Positions 8,635 to 17,819 are shown, counted from the stretch's first letter. The stretch is 49,200 nt of DNA from Peptococcaceae bacterium (GCA_017656185.1 JACDOK010000005.1:1-49200); one strand, 5' to 3'. Notes: a model not told the origin generated them from the letters alone. Program-made: numbers and translations.

Positions 8635-8997
8635 ATGGTGGCACTGCGCAAGCGTCAAGGAAAAAGTGCAGAGGATTTGGCCGTTCAATTCTTGCGTAAA
8701 CGTGGTTTGACTATCCTGCAGCGTAATTACCGTTGCCGGATCGGGGAAATAGACATTATCGCCCTTGATGGTGATACCCTGGTGTTTGTCGAAGTCCGCT
8801 CCCGGTCCTCTTCCCGGTTCGGTTTTCCACAGGATACCGTAAATTTCCGCAAGCAGCAAAAATGTAAGCGGGTAGCTGAATGCTACCTGGTTTCGCGACA
8901 AAAAACCGCTTCGTTTTGCCGATTTGACGTGATAGGGGTATTATTTGACGATAACGGAAGACTCCAAAAGATAGAGCATATCATGGACGCCTTTTAG
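8635..8997 (+). CDS. yraN: YraN/UPF0102 family nuclease-fold protein
   Basis: A 120-residue protein of the YraN family, distantly related to Holliday-junction resolvases and restriction-endonuclease folds. RIGEIDIIALDGDTLVFVEV near residues 36-55 contains the conserved acidic D and E-x-K-like positions (here EVR). The true substrate is unknown. It sits downstream of rnhB and, but for the splB remnant, would adjoin yifB, which is the usual yraN-yifB order. Confidence 0.93.
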   Translation: MVALRKRQGKSAEDLAVQFLRKRGLTILQRNYRCRIGEIDIIALDGDTLVFVEVRSRSSSRFGFPQDTVNFRKQQKCKRVAECYLVSRQKTASFCRFDVIGVLFDDNGRLQKIEHIMDAF

Positions 8998-9010
8998 CCT
9001 ATCGGGATGG

Positions 9011-9274
9011 TCAGGATTGAGTGCTGGGTTCTTTTACCTCCAGGCGATTTATAAAGGCCGCCAATTCGTTAGGCTTTAAAACCTTAGTGTCCTGGTTGTG
9101 GTTTGACAGACGGCAAAGTAAGTCAAACATTGCCTCCGATTTATCATCGCTAATGTCCTCAACATAATCAGTCTGGTGGCATTTGTTAGCAGCCCACATG
9201 GCAAGTTCATCATAAGTAACGTATCCGTTAAGATGTAATTTAACCATACCTGCTACCACGTCGTGGGTGATCAT
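9011..9274 (-). CDS. Small unknown protein
   Basis: I do not recognise this 87-residue protein. I place the start at the ATG at 9274, where GGAGGTGAT lies six bases upstream on the minus strand; the open frame extends further but without a ribosome site. The product is acidic, probably helical and has a YVTYDELAMWAANK segment near residues 19-32. No membrane segment or signal peptide is visible. Its last codons coincide with a half copy of the TGAGTGCTGGGT repeat at 9018-9029, so the C-terminus EPSTQS may have been donated by the repeat. It lies downstream of the splB remnant on the same strand. Confidence 0.65.
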   Translation of the reverse strand: MITHDVVAGMVKLHLNGYVTYDELAMWAANKCHQTDYVEDISDDKSEAMFDLLCRLSNHNQDTKVLKPNELAAFINRLEVKEPSTQS

Positions 9275-9410
9275 TGCGGTATCACCTCCGCTTTCTGTAT
9301 TTGTTTGACTGTTTTTAGTATGCGGAGTGTACCGCGTTTCCACCCTGGTTGATGTTTGATCCGGCGGTTGCGACAGGTAACATGCGCAGTATTTTACCTG
9401 CGTACACGTT

Positions 9411-10428
9411 TTAAACAAAATAATCTATATGGGCTTTGGGAAACAGACGCGCAATGTTTTGATAGAGATAATCCCTGGCTATATTCAAGATTTCCTTGGG
9501 GTACACATATTTTACCATAACCAAATTGTCCTGTTTTATAAACTCTGTTTTCTGCTTCCATCGGGAGAGAAGTTTTTGGAAATATAACCCTGATGGTATC
9601 ACGTGCCCTGTCGGTAAAACGGTGGGTTATAAGTTCAAAAGTAAAATCCGCGTCTATCAAATCCCCACAAATTTGCCTTACTTTTTCCAATACCAGACGA
9701 TAATCCTGCTGCCACCCTTTCCGTAAGATTAATGGTGCTATAATAAAACCCGAAGGATAACCGGTTTTAATAACCTTTTTGACGGCCTTCAAGCGTTCTT
9801 CCAGACTAGGGGTTCCGTGTTCAAAGTTAGTGATGGTATTTTTAGCATTAATGCTGAACCTAAAACGGGTATGTCCCTGGTGATTAAGGCTTAGCAAAGG
9901 GTCAACCTCGGTATATTTAGTGACGAACCGGAAACGCCCGCCTTCTTATTGAGCAAAATAAATAATGCTGTTAGTAAGGGCCCGAGTATACGCCTCTGTG
10001 GGCGGATCAGAAGTACACGAACCTTCGAAAGTGACTATTTGGTCAGGGTGCTGCTTGATATACTCACCGGCCCGGGCGAGAATCTCTTCCTGATTGGCAA
10101 ACACCGTGATATAAGGTCTTTTCCCAAGGGTCGTATTTAGGTAACAGTACTCATAAAAACCTGCACAGCCTGAAAGAAGCGGCAGCTGGTAATCGGCAGA
10201 TGGTTTGGATGAAAGGAATTTACTGGTGTTTACGGTCGATACAACCAGAGTTCTCTTAGCGGCGATATAGCCTTTTCTGTTATCTTTGGGAATACCGGTA
10301 ACGCGCTGCCTGTGTTTCAAAATATAAACCGGAACACCCATTTTCTGAAACTTTATTTTTAACTTTTTCCCTAAAGGATAATCCAGGGCGCGCTGGCGAA
10401 TAAAGACCCGATCAGGTACAAATGGCAT
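9411..10428 (-). pseudogene. splB: Decayed spore photoproduct lyase (SplB)
   Basis: The conceptual product aligns along its whole length with SplB, the radical-SAM enzyme that repairs the thymine spore photoproduct at germination: start [20 protein letters not shown], middle FEGSCTSD, TRFRFSINA, end FPKAHIDYFV. Three lesions are visible. The radical-SAM cluster motif reads CAGFYEYC, where the middle cysteine of CxxxCxxC is tyrosine (TAT for TGT). An in-frame TAA at 9948-9946 replaces a codon after IIYFAQ, with homology continuing in the same frame. One extra base in the run at 9510-9513 shifts the last 33 codons. The family cannot bind its 4Fe-4S cluster without all three cysteines, so the gene should be dead. 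The 5' end overlaps the open upstream part of yifB by seven bases on the other strand. Confidence 0.92.
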
Positions 10429-10556
10429 CTAAATCCCCCGATTTCAAAAGGTTCATAAGTTTTAACAATGGTTATTATTTACTGGTGTTAAAGCTTAAAA
10501 TGCAGGAATCAAGTGGCGATACACGAATATTTAAACAAAAAACCGCTGGAGGCAAC

Positions 10557-12092
10557 ATGCTGGCTATCGTAAATTCTGCCGCTTTAGAGGGTCTTAAAGG
10601 ATATCCTGTTGAAGTTGAAGTTGACGTTGCCGGAGGACTGCCGGCGTGGGAAATTGTAGGTTTGCCGGACACCGCCGTACGCGAAGCGAAGGATCGGGTT
10701 CGCGCGGCCATTCGCAACGCCGGCTATGATTTTCCATCTCGCCGTATCACTGTTAATCTGGCCCCTGCTGATGTTAAAAAAGAAGGTCCGGGTTTTGACC
10801 TGCCAATTGCCGTTGGCGTGCTGGCGGCCAGTGAACAGATAAATGATCAAAAATGGCGTGATTGTGTGTGTATCGGGGAGTTGTCCCTGGATGGTAGTTT
10901 GCGGCCCGTCAACGGTATCCTTCCAATCGTTGCCTCTCTTGTGCGTCAAGGACAATGCCGGTTTTTAGTTCCGCTGGATAACGCCGCCGAAGCAGCTATG
11001 GTGGCGGGTGCAGAGATTTACGGTGTGAGAGATCTGGCCCAGGTGGTACGTTTCTTGCAGGGCCAAGAGCTCCTCGACACATACTCCATTGATAAAGAGC
11101 AAATACTATCCAAGAAGAAACCTGTTTACGAGGATTTGAGTGATGTCAAGGGACATCAAGCGGCCAAAAGAGCTTTGGAGGTAGCGGCGGCTGGCGGGCA
11201 TAATCTGGTAATGCTGGGCAGCCCGGGATCCGGGAAGACCATGCTGGCCAAAAGATTACCCGGGATTTTGCCTGATCTCAGTTTTGAAGAAGCTTTGGAA
11301 ATCACAATGCTCTACAGTTTGGCTGGTTTACTGCCGCCTGGCGAGCCTCTAGTTACGCAAAGACCGTTTCGATCACCGCACCATACATCCTCCACTGTTG
11401 CTCTTACCGGTGGCGGTCGCATACCTAAGCCTGGTGAGATCAGCCTGGCTCATAATGGTGTTCTCTTTTTGGATGAACTACCGGAGTTTCACCGCGATAC
11501 CCTGGAAGCCCTGCGGCAGCCGCTGGAGGAAGGCAATATCAGTATTTCCCGTGTTACCGCCGCTATCACGTATCCGGCCCGCGTTATGTTAGTGGCCAGT
11601 ATGAACCCTTGCCCGTGTGGTTTTTACGGGGATCCCCTCAAAGAATGTTCGTGTACACCTTATCAAATACAAAGGTATTTGGGACGTATATCCGGTCCGC
11701 TGCTGGACCGCATTGATATCCAGATTGAAGTACCCCGGTTAAGTTTTCAAGAGTTGGCTTGTGAGACGCCGGGTGAGTCATCGGCTGCTGTAAAGAAGCG
11801 GGTTGAAGAAGCACGTGCCATCCAGCGGGAACGCTTACAAAAGGACGGGCTTGTAAATAATGCTCAGATGGGTGTCAAACACCTCAAAAAATACTGTACT
11901 TTGACCGGAGAAGCCCGGGGACTCTTAAAGCAGGCTTTTGAACAGCTTGATCTGAGTGCCCGTGCCCACGACCGTATTTTGAAAGTAGCCAGAACCATTG
12001 CCGACCTTGAAAAGTCCGACAAGTTGGAGGTACACCATATTGCCGAGGCTATTCAATATCGTACTCTTGACCGTAAATTTTGGGGACAATAG
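10557..12092 (+). CDS. yifB: YifB/ComM family Mg-chelatase-like AAA+ ATPase
   Basis: A 511-residue protein with an N-terminal Lon-type domain (about 1-170), an AAA+ core with Walker [17 protein letters not shown] near residue 220 and a C-terminal Mg-chelatase domain. ComM in Proteobacteria is a hexameric helicase that promotes branch migration during natural transformation; the Firmicute role is less clear. The frame is open from 10422, but ATG 10557 has GGAGG five bases upstream and gives the standard [10 protein letters not shown] start. [10 protein letters not shown] is present. Confidence 0.94.
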   Translation: MLAIVNSAALEGLKGYPVEVEVDVAGGLPAWEIVGLPDTAVREAKDRVRAAIRNAGYDFPSRRITVNLAPADVKKEGPGFDLPIAVGVLAASEQINDQKWRDCVCIGELSLDGSLRPVNGILPIVASLVRQGQCRFLVPLDNAAEAAMVAGAEIYGVRDLAQVVRFLQGQELLDTYSIDKEQILSKKKPVYEDLSDVKGHQAAKRALEVAAAGGHNLVMLGSPGSGKTMLAKRLPGILPDLSFEEALEITMLYSLAGLLPPGEPLVTQRPFRSPHHTSSTVALTGGGRIPKPGEISLAHNGVLFLDELPEFHRDTLEALRQPLEEGNISISRVTAAITYPARVMLVASMNPCPCGFYGDPLKECSCTPYQIQRYLGRISGPLLDRIDIQIEVPRLSFQELACETPGESSAAVKKRVEEARAIQRERLQKDGLVNNAQMGVKHLKKYCTLTGEARGLLKQAFEQLDLSARAHDRILKVARTIADLEKSDKLEVHHIAEAIQYRTLDRKFWGQ

Positions 12093-12116
12093 GTTGAAAC
12101 AAGGGGAGTGATGATA

Positions 12117-12521
12117 GTGGGACAATGGCAGCCACTGCAGGTTAAGACTCATAAGCGTGTTGAGTTGGTGGATATTACGGCCCTCATCCAGGAGATGGTC
12201 AAAAGCAGCGGCATAGGTGACGGGGTTTGTTTTCTTTATGTTCCGCATACCACCGCGGGAATCACGATCAACGAGAGTGCCGACCCGTCAGTTGTCCGGG
12301 ACATCATCGCCCAGTTGAATAAACTCGTACCGTACGAAGACAACTACAGTCACGCTGAAGGAAATTCGGACGCTCATATTAAGGCTTCCCTGGTCGGATC
12401 ATCAACTTTTGTTCCCATAGCAGGCGGCATGCTGCTCCTCGGCACCTGGCAGGGGATCTTCTTTTGCGAATTCGACGGCCCACGAACCCGCAAGGTATTG
12501 GTAAAAATTAAGGCTGATTAG
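12117..12521 (+). CDS. yjbQ: YjbQ/UPF0047 family protein
   Basis: A 134-residue single-domain protein of the YjbQ family with the metal-binding-like [10 protein letters not shown] (near residues 43-52) and [14 protein letters not shown] segments. Some family members have thiamin-phosphate synthase activity when overexpressed, which explains the usual name, but the natural role is unsettled. Four in-frame starts are close together; GTG 12117 is best spaced (eight bases) from AAGGGGAG. It begins 24 bases after yifB and is probably cotranscribed. Confidence 0.9.
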   Translation: MGQWQPLQVKTHKRVELVDITALIQEMVKSSGIGDGVCFLYVPHTTAGITINESADPSVVRDIIAQLNKLVPYEDNYSHAEGNSDAHIKASLVGSSTFVPIAGGMLLLGTWQGIFFCEFDGPRTRKVLVKIKAD

Positions 12522-12544
12522 TTTATATTCTTCGAAAGCCCACA

Positions 12545-12592
12545 CCCAGTACCCAGATAAGCCCAAGATATAAAGCCCTACTGAGTACTGGG
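12545..12592. repeat. Short palindromic element (about 48 bp)
   Basis: Ends in CCCAGTACCCAG and CTGAGTACTGGG, with an inner AAGCCCAAGATATAAAGCCC segment. It resembles the elements at 34185-34230 and 42670-42716 and shares its termini with the 100-base forms at 31655 and 47255. Confidence 0.75.
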
Positions 12593-12626
12593 CCCTATAG
12601 CCCTACTGAGTTATCTTTTCCGGAAT

Positions 12627-12646
12627 GGGAGGGTCTTGACCATCCC
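12627..12646. repeat. GGGAGGGTC hairpin repeat
   Basis: GGGAGGGTC and GACCATCCC flank TT; one pair is mismatched. The tail GATCCGAAAGGAATGC matches the AAAGGAAT tail of the other copies. Confidence 0.65.
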
Positions 12647-12700
12647 GAGGATCCGAAAGGAATGCTAAACGTAGATTTCGGGCATTCCTCACCATTTATT

Positions 12701-12822
12701 CAGCGGCTCTCGGGCCGCGTATCACAGGCACGAAGTGCCGTATCACAGCCCAGCTTATGCTGGGCGTATCAAGTGAACGCAGTGAGCGTATCACAGAAGT
12801 GAGCGAAGCGAGCGAATATCAA
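12701..12822. repeat. Run of small hairpins separated by GTATCAC
   Basis: Five consecutive units, each a short inverted repeat or near-repeat followed by GTATCA(C)A or a variant: GCGGC/GCCGC, GGCAC-GAA-GTGCC, GCCCAGC-TTAT-GCTGGGC, a GTGAACGCAGTGAGC unit and a GAGCGAAGCGAGC unit. The arms differ from unit to unit while the separator is kept. The last unit reaches the stop codon of the minus-strand gene at 12819. No second array was found in the window. Confidence 0.7.
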
Positions 12823-14522
12823 TACGGCCACGCCAGCAGTCCACCTTCGATAAACCTTACTTTTTCAAACCCCTTTTCCTGCAGTATGCGCTGGGCTTCC
12901 CAGGCTCGTTGGCTTACCTGGCAGTAAATTAGCAGTTCTTTGTCTTTAGGTAGCTGGTCGCTCATGGCCCGTAATTTGCCCAGCGGAATAAAAGCAACAT
13001 TATTGAACGGGGGTGGATTTTTCTCAAACTCCCGAGATGTTCTCACGTCGACCAGGATGATGTCATCTTGTTTCTGAAGCATTGAGCTGGCTTCTTGAGG
13101 ACCAATGCTCCGGGCCCAACCATCCAGTTTATTGCGCAGGGTGTTGGCAGCGTGATGGAGTACATCCATAGCGGCATTGTAAGGCGGGGCATAAGCCAGG
13201 TCAAAATTGGCGATCTGATCGACCGTGGCCGCAGTGGAGAGAGCAACCGCAATGGTGTCCAAACGTTTGTCTACATTCCCGGTACCTACAAGTTGTGCGC
13301 CTAGAAGACGCCTGGTAGCACGGTCGGCGATGAGCTTGATTACCAGGGGCCTGGCATCCGGGTAGAAATGAGCGTGGTCTGAGCCGCCCACGATGCTTGT
13401 TATTACCTCAAAGCCTTCTTCGCGGGCCTGGCGTTCCGTCAGGCCCGTGCGTCCTACCGTATGGTCGAAGATTTTGAAAACGGTTGTGCCCAGAACGCCC
13501 GGGAAAATGTCTTTCCCCCCGGCCAGGTTGGTGCCGATTACACGCCCGTGCCGGTTGGCCACAGCCCCGTTTTGATAATAGGCCGGCTTCCCGGTAATCA
13601 GGTTGATATTTTCCACGCAGTCGCCACCGGCGTAAATGTCAGGATCGCTGGTTTGAAGATATTCATTGACCGCGATTGCCCCTGTGATACCGATTTTAAG
13701 ACCGGCGTCCTCGGCCAGGGCCACATTAGGTGTCGCCCCGACAGTCACCAGCACAAGGTCGGCGGGGTAATTTCCCTGGTCGGTAATTACCTGCCGCACT
13801 TTACCATTCTCGTCTCCTTCCAACTCTCTGACAATGGTATTGGTATGAATTGATATATGATGTTCCTTAAGCCTTTTCCTGACCAGATCGGAGATTTCAG
13901 GGTCCAGTATGGCAGGGGCAATATGGGGAAGTGCCTCCAATACGGTTACTTCCGGCGGCTTGTTGGGGATATTGCGGGCCTGCCGTATGGCTTCGGCGGT
14001 TTCCAGGCCGATCAGGCCCGCGCCAATAATGACAACTTTTTTAACATTCCCGTTGATTAACTGCTCCCGTATTTTTCTTGCGTCGTCCAGGGTCCATACC
14101 GTAGATACATTTTTAAGTTTCATTCCCTCGAACGGTAGACGGCGAGGCCGGGAACCCGTAGCAATGACTAGTTTGTCATAGGGTAATGCGGTTTCCTCGC
14201 CGCTGTCTACGCGCACGGTATACACTTTCTTCTGTTCCCGGTCAATTTTTACGGCTTTGGTATTCAGTAAAACTTTAATACCTTTTACCGCGTCGAAATA
14301 GGCAGGATTGCGGGTGATGCCGACAGGAGTATTCACCAGGTCTTCGAAGTTAGGAATTTGGCCACCAATATAATACGGAATACCGCAGCTGGAGTAAGAA
14401 ACGAAGTCGCCCTGCTCAATAATTGTAATTTCGGCATCCGGATTTAACCTGCGCGCCCGTGCCGCCGCCTTTGGTCCCGTAGCCAGGCCGCCGATGATAA
14501 GGATGCGTATCCCTGATACCAT
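12819..14522 (-). CDS. CoA-disulfide reductase-like flavoprotein with rhodanese domain
   Basis: A 567-residue pyridine nucleotide-disulfide oxidoreductase of the single-cysteine NADH oxidase/CoA-disulfide reductase group. An FAD-binding GGLATGPKAAARARR lies near residues 11-25, the redox Cys46 is in SYSSCGIPYY, an NAD(P)H-binding GAGLIGLETAEAI follows mid-protein, and there is a dimerisation domain. A C-terminal rhodanese domain (about 470-567) has a candidate active Cys534 in IYCQVSQRAW. Such fusions reduce CoA disulfides or persulfides and polysulfides. The frame extends upstream to 14774, but ATG 14522 has GGAGG behind it. It faces the YgaP-like gene at 14685. Confidence 0.93.
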   Translation of the reverse strand: MVSGIRILIIGGLATGPKAAARARRLNPDAEITIIEQGDFVSYSSCGIPYYIGGQIPNFEDLVNTPVGITRNPAYFDAVKGIKVLLNTKAVKIDREQKKVYTVRVDSGEETALPYDKLVIATGSRPRRLPFEGMKLKNVSTVWTLDDARKIREQLINGNVKKVVIIGAGLIGLETAEAIRQARNIPNKPPEVTVLEALPHIAPAILDPEISDLVRKRLKEHHISIHTNTIVRELEGDENGKVRQVITDQGNYPADLVLVTVGATPNVALAEDAGLKIGITGAIAVNEYLQTSDPDIYAGGDCVENINLITGKPAYYQNGAVANRHGRVIGTNLAGGKDIFPGVLGTTVFKIFDHTVGRTGLTERQAREEGFEVITSIVGGSDHAHFYPDARPLVIKLIADRATRRLLGAQLVGTGNVDKRLDTIAVALSTAATVDQIANFDLAYAPPYNAAMDVLHHAANTLRNKLDGWARSIGPQEASSMLQKQDDIILVDVRTSREFEKNPPPFNNVAFIPLGKLRAMSDQLPKDKELLIYCQVSQRAWEAQRILQEKGFEKVRFIEGGLLAWPY

Positions 14523-14684
14523 GTTTTGAACCTCCGGTTTAAAATTAGTAAAGACGGAAGTTTTTCTTAGAATTCCCGTCACATACATCATAAATACCAT
14601 TGGCGGGTATGGCAATGGGTTCACAGTGGAATGATACTGGCAGCGAGTGATAAGAACACGTATGCGAGCAGGGAGAGTTTGTTT

Positions 14685-14927
14685 ATGAGGTTGGGATTCA
14701 AGCGTAATGTAGGTTTGAGGGACCAGGCGGTAAGGATTCCCTTCGGTATTGTGTTGATGGCATCGGCAGTTCACGTAAGTTCTTACCCTGTATTCGCAGC
14801 CTTCCTGGCAGTACTGGCTTTTTTTCAGCTGTCATCTGCCGTCACGCAGTACTGCATCATATTTGATCTTGCAGGTTGGTCTACCTACCGCAAGACTAAT
14901 GTCCTTGGTGAGTGGGAAAGAAAATAA
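14685..14927 (+). CDS. YgaP-like (DUF2892) membrane protein
   Basis: An 80-residue protein with two hydrophobic segments (about 18-35 and 38-58) and the N-terminal KRNVGLRDQAVRIPFG pattern typical of the YgaP transmembrane domain. In E. coli this domain is fused to a rhodanese and exports thiocyanate-like sulfur products. Here the rhodanese is in the divergent gene, which supports a common sulfur-related role by inference. ATG 14685 is preceded by GGGAGAG. The earlier in-frame ATG at 14631 lacks a site. Confidence 0.82.
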   Translation: MRLGFKRNVGLRDQAVRIPFGIVLMASAVHVSSYPVFAAFLAVLAFFQLSSAVTQYCIIFDLAGWSTYRKTNVLGEWERK

Positions 14928-14973
14928 ATATGCAGGGTCGCCGTTAGTGCGCCCGCCGCGGCAAAACGGGTTA

Positions 14974-15234
14974 TTATTGTTGTGGTTGTGGTTGTTGTTC
15001 GTTGGCCATTCTTACGATCAGGTTGGCCATCGTGCGTTTTTCTTGGTCGTTGCTAACCTGCCACATTTTTTTCATTAATGCTTCTTCGGGAGAATCGGGC
15101 TTAACGAACTTTGACATTACGTCACCCAGATGAACAATGCCCTCGGCGATCTGCTGATCGGTTAATCCCGCTCTTTTACCTTCTTGAATTTTTTCGGCGA
15201 TATCCTTAGGAAAGTTTTCAAGATTTTGTGCCAT
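14974..15234 (-). CDS. DUF3243-like small protein
   Basis: An 86-residue, highly charged, helical protein with a glutamine/proline tail (EQQPQPQQ). The pattern of a helical N-terminus, GLTDQQIAEGIVHLGDVMSKFV, then MKKMWQVSNDQEKRTMANLIVRM resembles DUF3243 (B. subtilis YmfJ). That gene lies in the ymf block near tepA and rodZ, whose homologues are also here. Function unknown. Start ATG 15234 follows GGAAGGTGAG. Confidence 0.7.
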   Translation of the reverse strand: MAQNLENFPKDIAEKIQEGKRAGLTDQQIAEGIVHLGDVMSKFVKPDSPEEALMKKMWQVSNDQEKRTMANLIVRMANEQQPQPQQ

Positions 15235-15519
15235 CACGGCTCACCTTCCTTCCACGTTTTTTAATATCCTGTCACGTATTACTAATTCTCATTCAGAAAT
15301 ATTATTCCAGGTAGCCCGAGTGTATTATGTACCAAGGTGCCAGGATGCAGTGGAGGTAGTTTAGCTGTGAGTTAACCAGGTTGTACGTGTTCAGGAAGGA
15401 TTTTTGATAAATAGTTACGAATTTTGTTTATAAATTTCAAACTGAGTAACGAAATGTTTTTGCAGTCCCGGGGCCTAGCTGTGCATACGGCCCTAGTTTT
15501 ATGAATTTAAGGGTGGGGA

Positions 15520-16614
15520 GTGACTGCTATTAAGACGAGATTAATCAGCGAGCATGAAAGAGAGCGTTTTAATAACTTTATACAACGGCACCCCAAAGGC
15601 CATGTCCTTCAATCCTACGAGTGGGGTGAAGTGAAATCCGCTACCGGTTGGAAGCCGTACCGGATGGTATTGGAGTCTAAGAATAATATCGTAGCGGCGG
15701 TTAGCGTGCTGGAAAGGCGGCTGCCCTTTATTAACAAGCCTATCTTTTATTCACCCAGAGGTCCGGTAGTCGATTTTAGTAAACCGGAACACATGAAGGG
15801 GATACTGGAAGGAATCAAGAGTCTGGCCCGGGAACGTGGCGCTATTTTATGGAAAATTGACCCTGACGTAACGCGGGATTCGGGTGTAGACGTGCAATTG
15901 CTCAGGCTCGGTTTCCGTGCCTTGTCACGCGGCCTCAATTTTGAGGGGGTGCAGCCGCGATTTGTTTTTAGACTGCCTTTGGACAAGAGCCTGGATGAAA
16001 TATTTGCCTCGCTTGCGTCCAAAACGCGCTACAACATCCGGTTGGCCGCGAGAAGGGGCGTTAAAGTACGGGATGACTGCGGCAAGGACGATCTCAGGGT
16101 CTTTTATGATATTCTTCAGGAGACGGCACAACGTGACCGTTTCTTGATTCGCAGCTTTGAGTATTATGAGGTCATCTGGCGGTGCCTGGTTGAGAAGGGT
16201 ATGGCCAAACTGTTTATGGCCGAGTATGCGGGTGAGGCTATTGCCGGCACGCTGGCCTTTGCCTTCGGAGACAAGGTATGGTATGTTTACGGGGCGTCCA
16301 GTAACCGGCATCGCCGGGTAATGCCTAATTATGCCCTTCAGTGGGCTATGATCCGCTGGGCCAAGTCCCTCGGTTGTCGTATTTACGACTTTCGGGGTGT
16401 CTCAGGAGATTTAAACCCCGATAACCCGTTATACGGGTTATACCGCTTTAAGAAGGGTTTTGCCGGGGATTTTACTGAGTTTATAGGTGAGTTTGATTAT
16501 CCGCTGGCGCCATTATGGTATCAACTGTGGGTTAAAGGGGAACCTGCCTATCGAGAATGGCGAGGTAAAGTAGCCAGCCTGAAAGATCGTTTAAAGAGTT
16601 TGGGAAGGGGATAG
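15520..16614 (+). CDS. FemAB-family peptidyltransferase (peptidoglycan bridge type)
   Basis: A 364-residue protein with the tandem GNAT-like fold of FemX/FemA/FemB, enzymes that use aminoacyl-tRNA to add amino acids to the lysine or diaminopimelate side chain of lipid II. Recognisable parts are HVLQSYEWGEVKSATGW near residues 27-43, SKTRYNIRLAARRGV near residues 168-182, and a C-terminal LGCRIYDFRGV...YGLYRFKKGF stretch that matches FemX-type proteins. The start is GTG. It ends three bases before alr, so the pair is probably one operon dedicated to cell-wall peptides. The amino acid added cannot be predicted from sequence. Confidence 0.88.
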   Translation: MTAIKTRLISEHERERFNNFIQRHPKGHVLQSYEWGEVKSATGWKPYRMVLESKNNIVAAVSVLERRLPFINKPIFYSPRGPVVDFSKPEHMKGILEGIKSLARERGAILWKIDPDVTRDSGVDVQLLRLGFRALSRGLNFEGVQPRFVFRLPLDKSLDEIFASLASKTRYNIRLAARRGVKVRDDCGKDDLRVFYDILQETAQRDRFLIRSFEYYEVIWRCLVEKGMAKLFMAEYAGEAIAGTLAFAFGDKVWYVYGASSNRHRRVMPNYALQWAMIRWAKSLGCRIYDFRGVSGDLNPDNPLYGLYRFKKGFAGDFTEFIGEFDYPLAPLWYQLWVKGEPAYREWRGKVASLKDRLKSLGRG

Positions 16615-16617
16615 GTT

Positions 16618-17799
16618 GTGGTGGCAAATATCGGCCCTACATGGGTCGAAGTGGATTTGGATGCGGTTGCGCATAACCTGAAAATTGTCAGGCAGATTAT
16701 CAGGCCCGGGGTTAAAGTAATGGCTGTTGTTAAGGCAGATGCTTACGGACATGGTGCTCTATCGGTAGCTGAATTGTTAGTTAACGAGGGTATCGAATAC
16801 CTGGGTGTTTTTACTCTGCAGGAAGCTGTCGAGCTGCGTGCCGGTGGTATCAAAAAGCCCATTGTTTTACTTGGCGCAATTGCCCCGGATCAGGCGGCTC
16901 AAGTGGTCAGTCTGGATATTGAGGCTAGTGTCAGCAGTGTTGATGTTGCGGAAGCTCTCGGTAAAGCTGCTATTGAGCGGGGAAAAAGGGTACGTGTACA
17001 CGTAGAGGTTGACACGGGTATGAATCGCTTTGGGATTCGACCCTGTGATGCAGAGAGCTTTATGGATGCGCTTGGAGCCATTGCGGGTATTGAGATCTAC
17101 GGCTTATATACTCATTTTGCCCATCACAAAAAGGAGCAAAACCGACGGCAGTTACGGCAATTCCAGGCGGTAATCAGCCGTTTGGATGAAAAAGGCCTCC
17201 GGCCCAAATTGCTGCACGCTGCTAACAGCACCGCAATGCTTACCCTACCGGAAAGTCATTTTGACATGGTTCGTGTGGGTAATATCCTGTACGGTATTGC
17301 GCCGGGAGTCCCTTCAGTCGCGAAAAAACTCCAACCGACCTGGCGGTTGAAGAGCAAGGTGGTCCAGCTGCGCCAAGTTGCCAAAGGGCAGGGCGTGGGA
17401 TATGGCAGTGATTTTATTGCCCCGCGCGACATGAAGGTGGCGGTGTTGGCAGTGGGTTTGGCCGACGGGTTTATGCTCGACGTAGAACGCCCGGTCTGCA
17501 AATGGTCGGATCTAGTAAGGTACCTGTTGCGAGCCGGGATACGTGGGTGGCGGATGTTAAGGAATGGTAACGGAATCACGGTACGTAATGTACAGGCCCG
17601 GCTTGTCGGGAGAGTCGGTATGCAGCATTGTGTTATTGATGTGAGTAATATTAAGGAGATAAGGATTGGAGATATGGTGAGCCTGCCGTGCCGGTGGACT
17701 GCGGTGCCGCCGCATGTTCCCAGAGTATATATCCGGGAAGGTCAACCTAATCGTATTGCATTACCCGTAGAAAGACAGTTTTTAACCTTGGAAAGTTAA
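16618..17799 (+). CDS. alr: Alanine racemase
   Basis: Interconverts L- and D-alanine for peptidoglycan. The PLP lysine is Lys39 in VVKADAYGHG; the phosphate and substrate site includes RVGNILYGIAPG; the catalytic tyrosine region appears as GVGYGSDF. 393 residues is normal. The start may be GTG 16618 or GTG 16621. Some usually conserved spots differ (VGRVGMQHCVIDVS for the more common VGRVSMDQ), and an insertion-like SDLVRYLLRAGIRGWRM segment near residue 300 is atypical, but the active site looks whole. A strong terminator follows. Confidence 0.95.
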   Translation: MVANIGPTWVEVDLDAVAHNLKIVRQIIRPGVKVMAVVKADAYGHGALSVAELLVNEGIEYLGVFTLQEAVELRAGGIKKPIVLLGAIAPDQAAQVVSLDIEASVSSVDVAEALGKAAIERGKRVRVHVEVDTGMNRFGIRPCDAESFMDALGAIAGIEIYGLYTHFAHHKKEQNRRQLRQFQAVISRLDEKGLRPKLLHAANSTAMLTLPESHFDMVRVGNILYGIAPGVPSVAKKLQPTWRLKSKVVQLRQVAKGQGVGYGSDFIAPRDMKVAVLAVGLADGFMLDVERPVCKWSDLVRYLLRAGIRGWRMLRNGNGITVRNVQARLVGRVGMQHCVIDVSNIKEIRIGDMVSLPCRWTAVPPHVPRVYIREGQPNRIALPVERQFLTLES

Positions 17800-17819
17800 A
17801 AAGCCGTGTGTTACCGGTT

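Noticed and set aside
9510-9513. Programmed frameshift in splB
   Set aside because: The gene also has an in-frame stop and a lost cluster cysteine, so decay explains it better than recoding.
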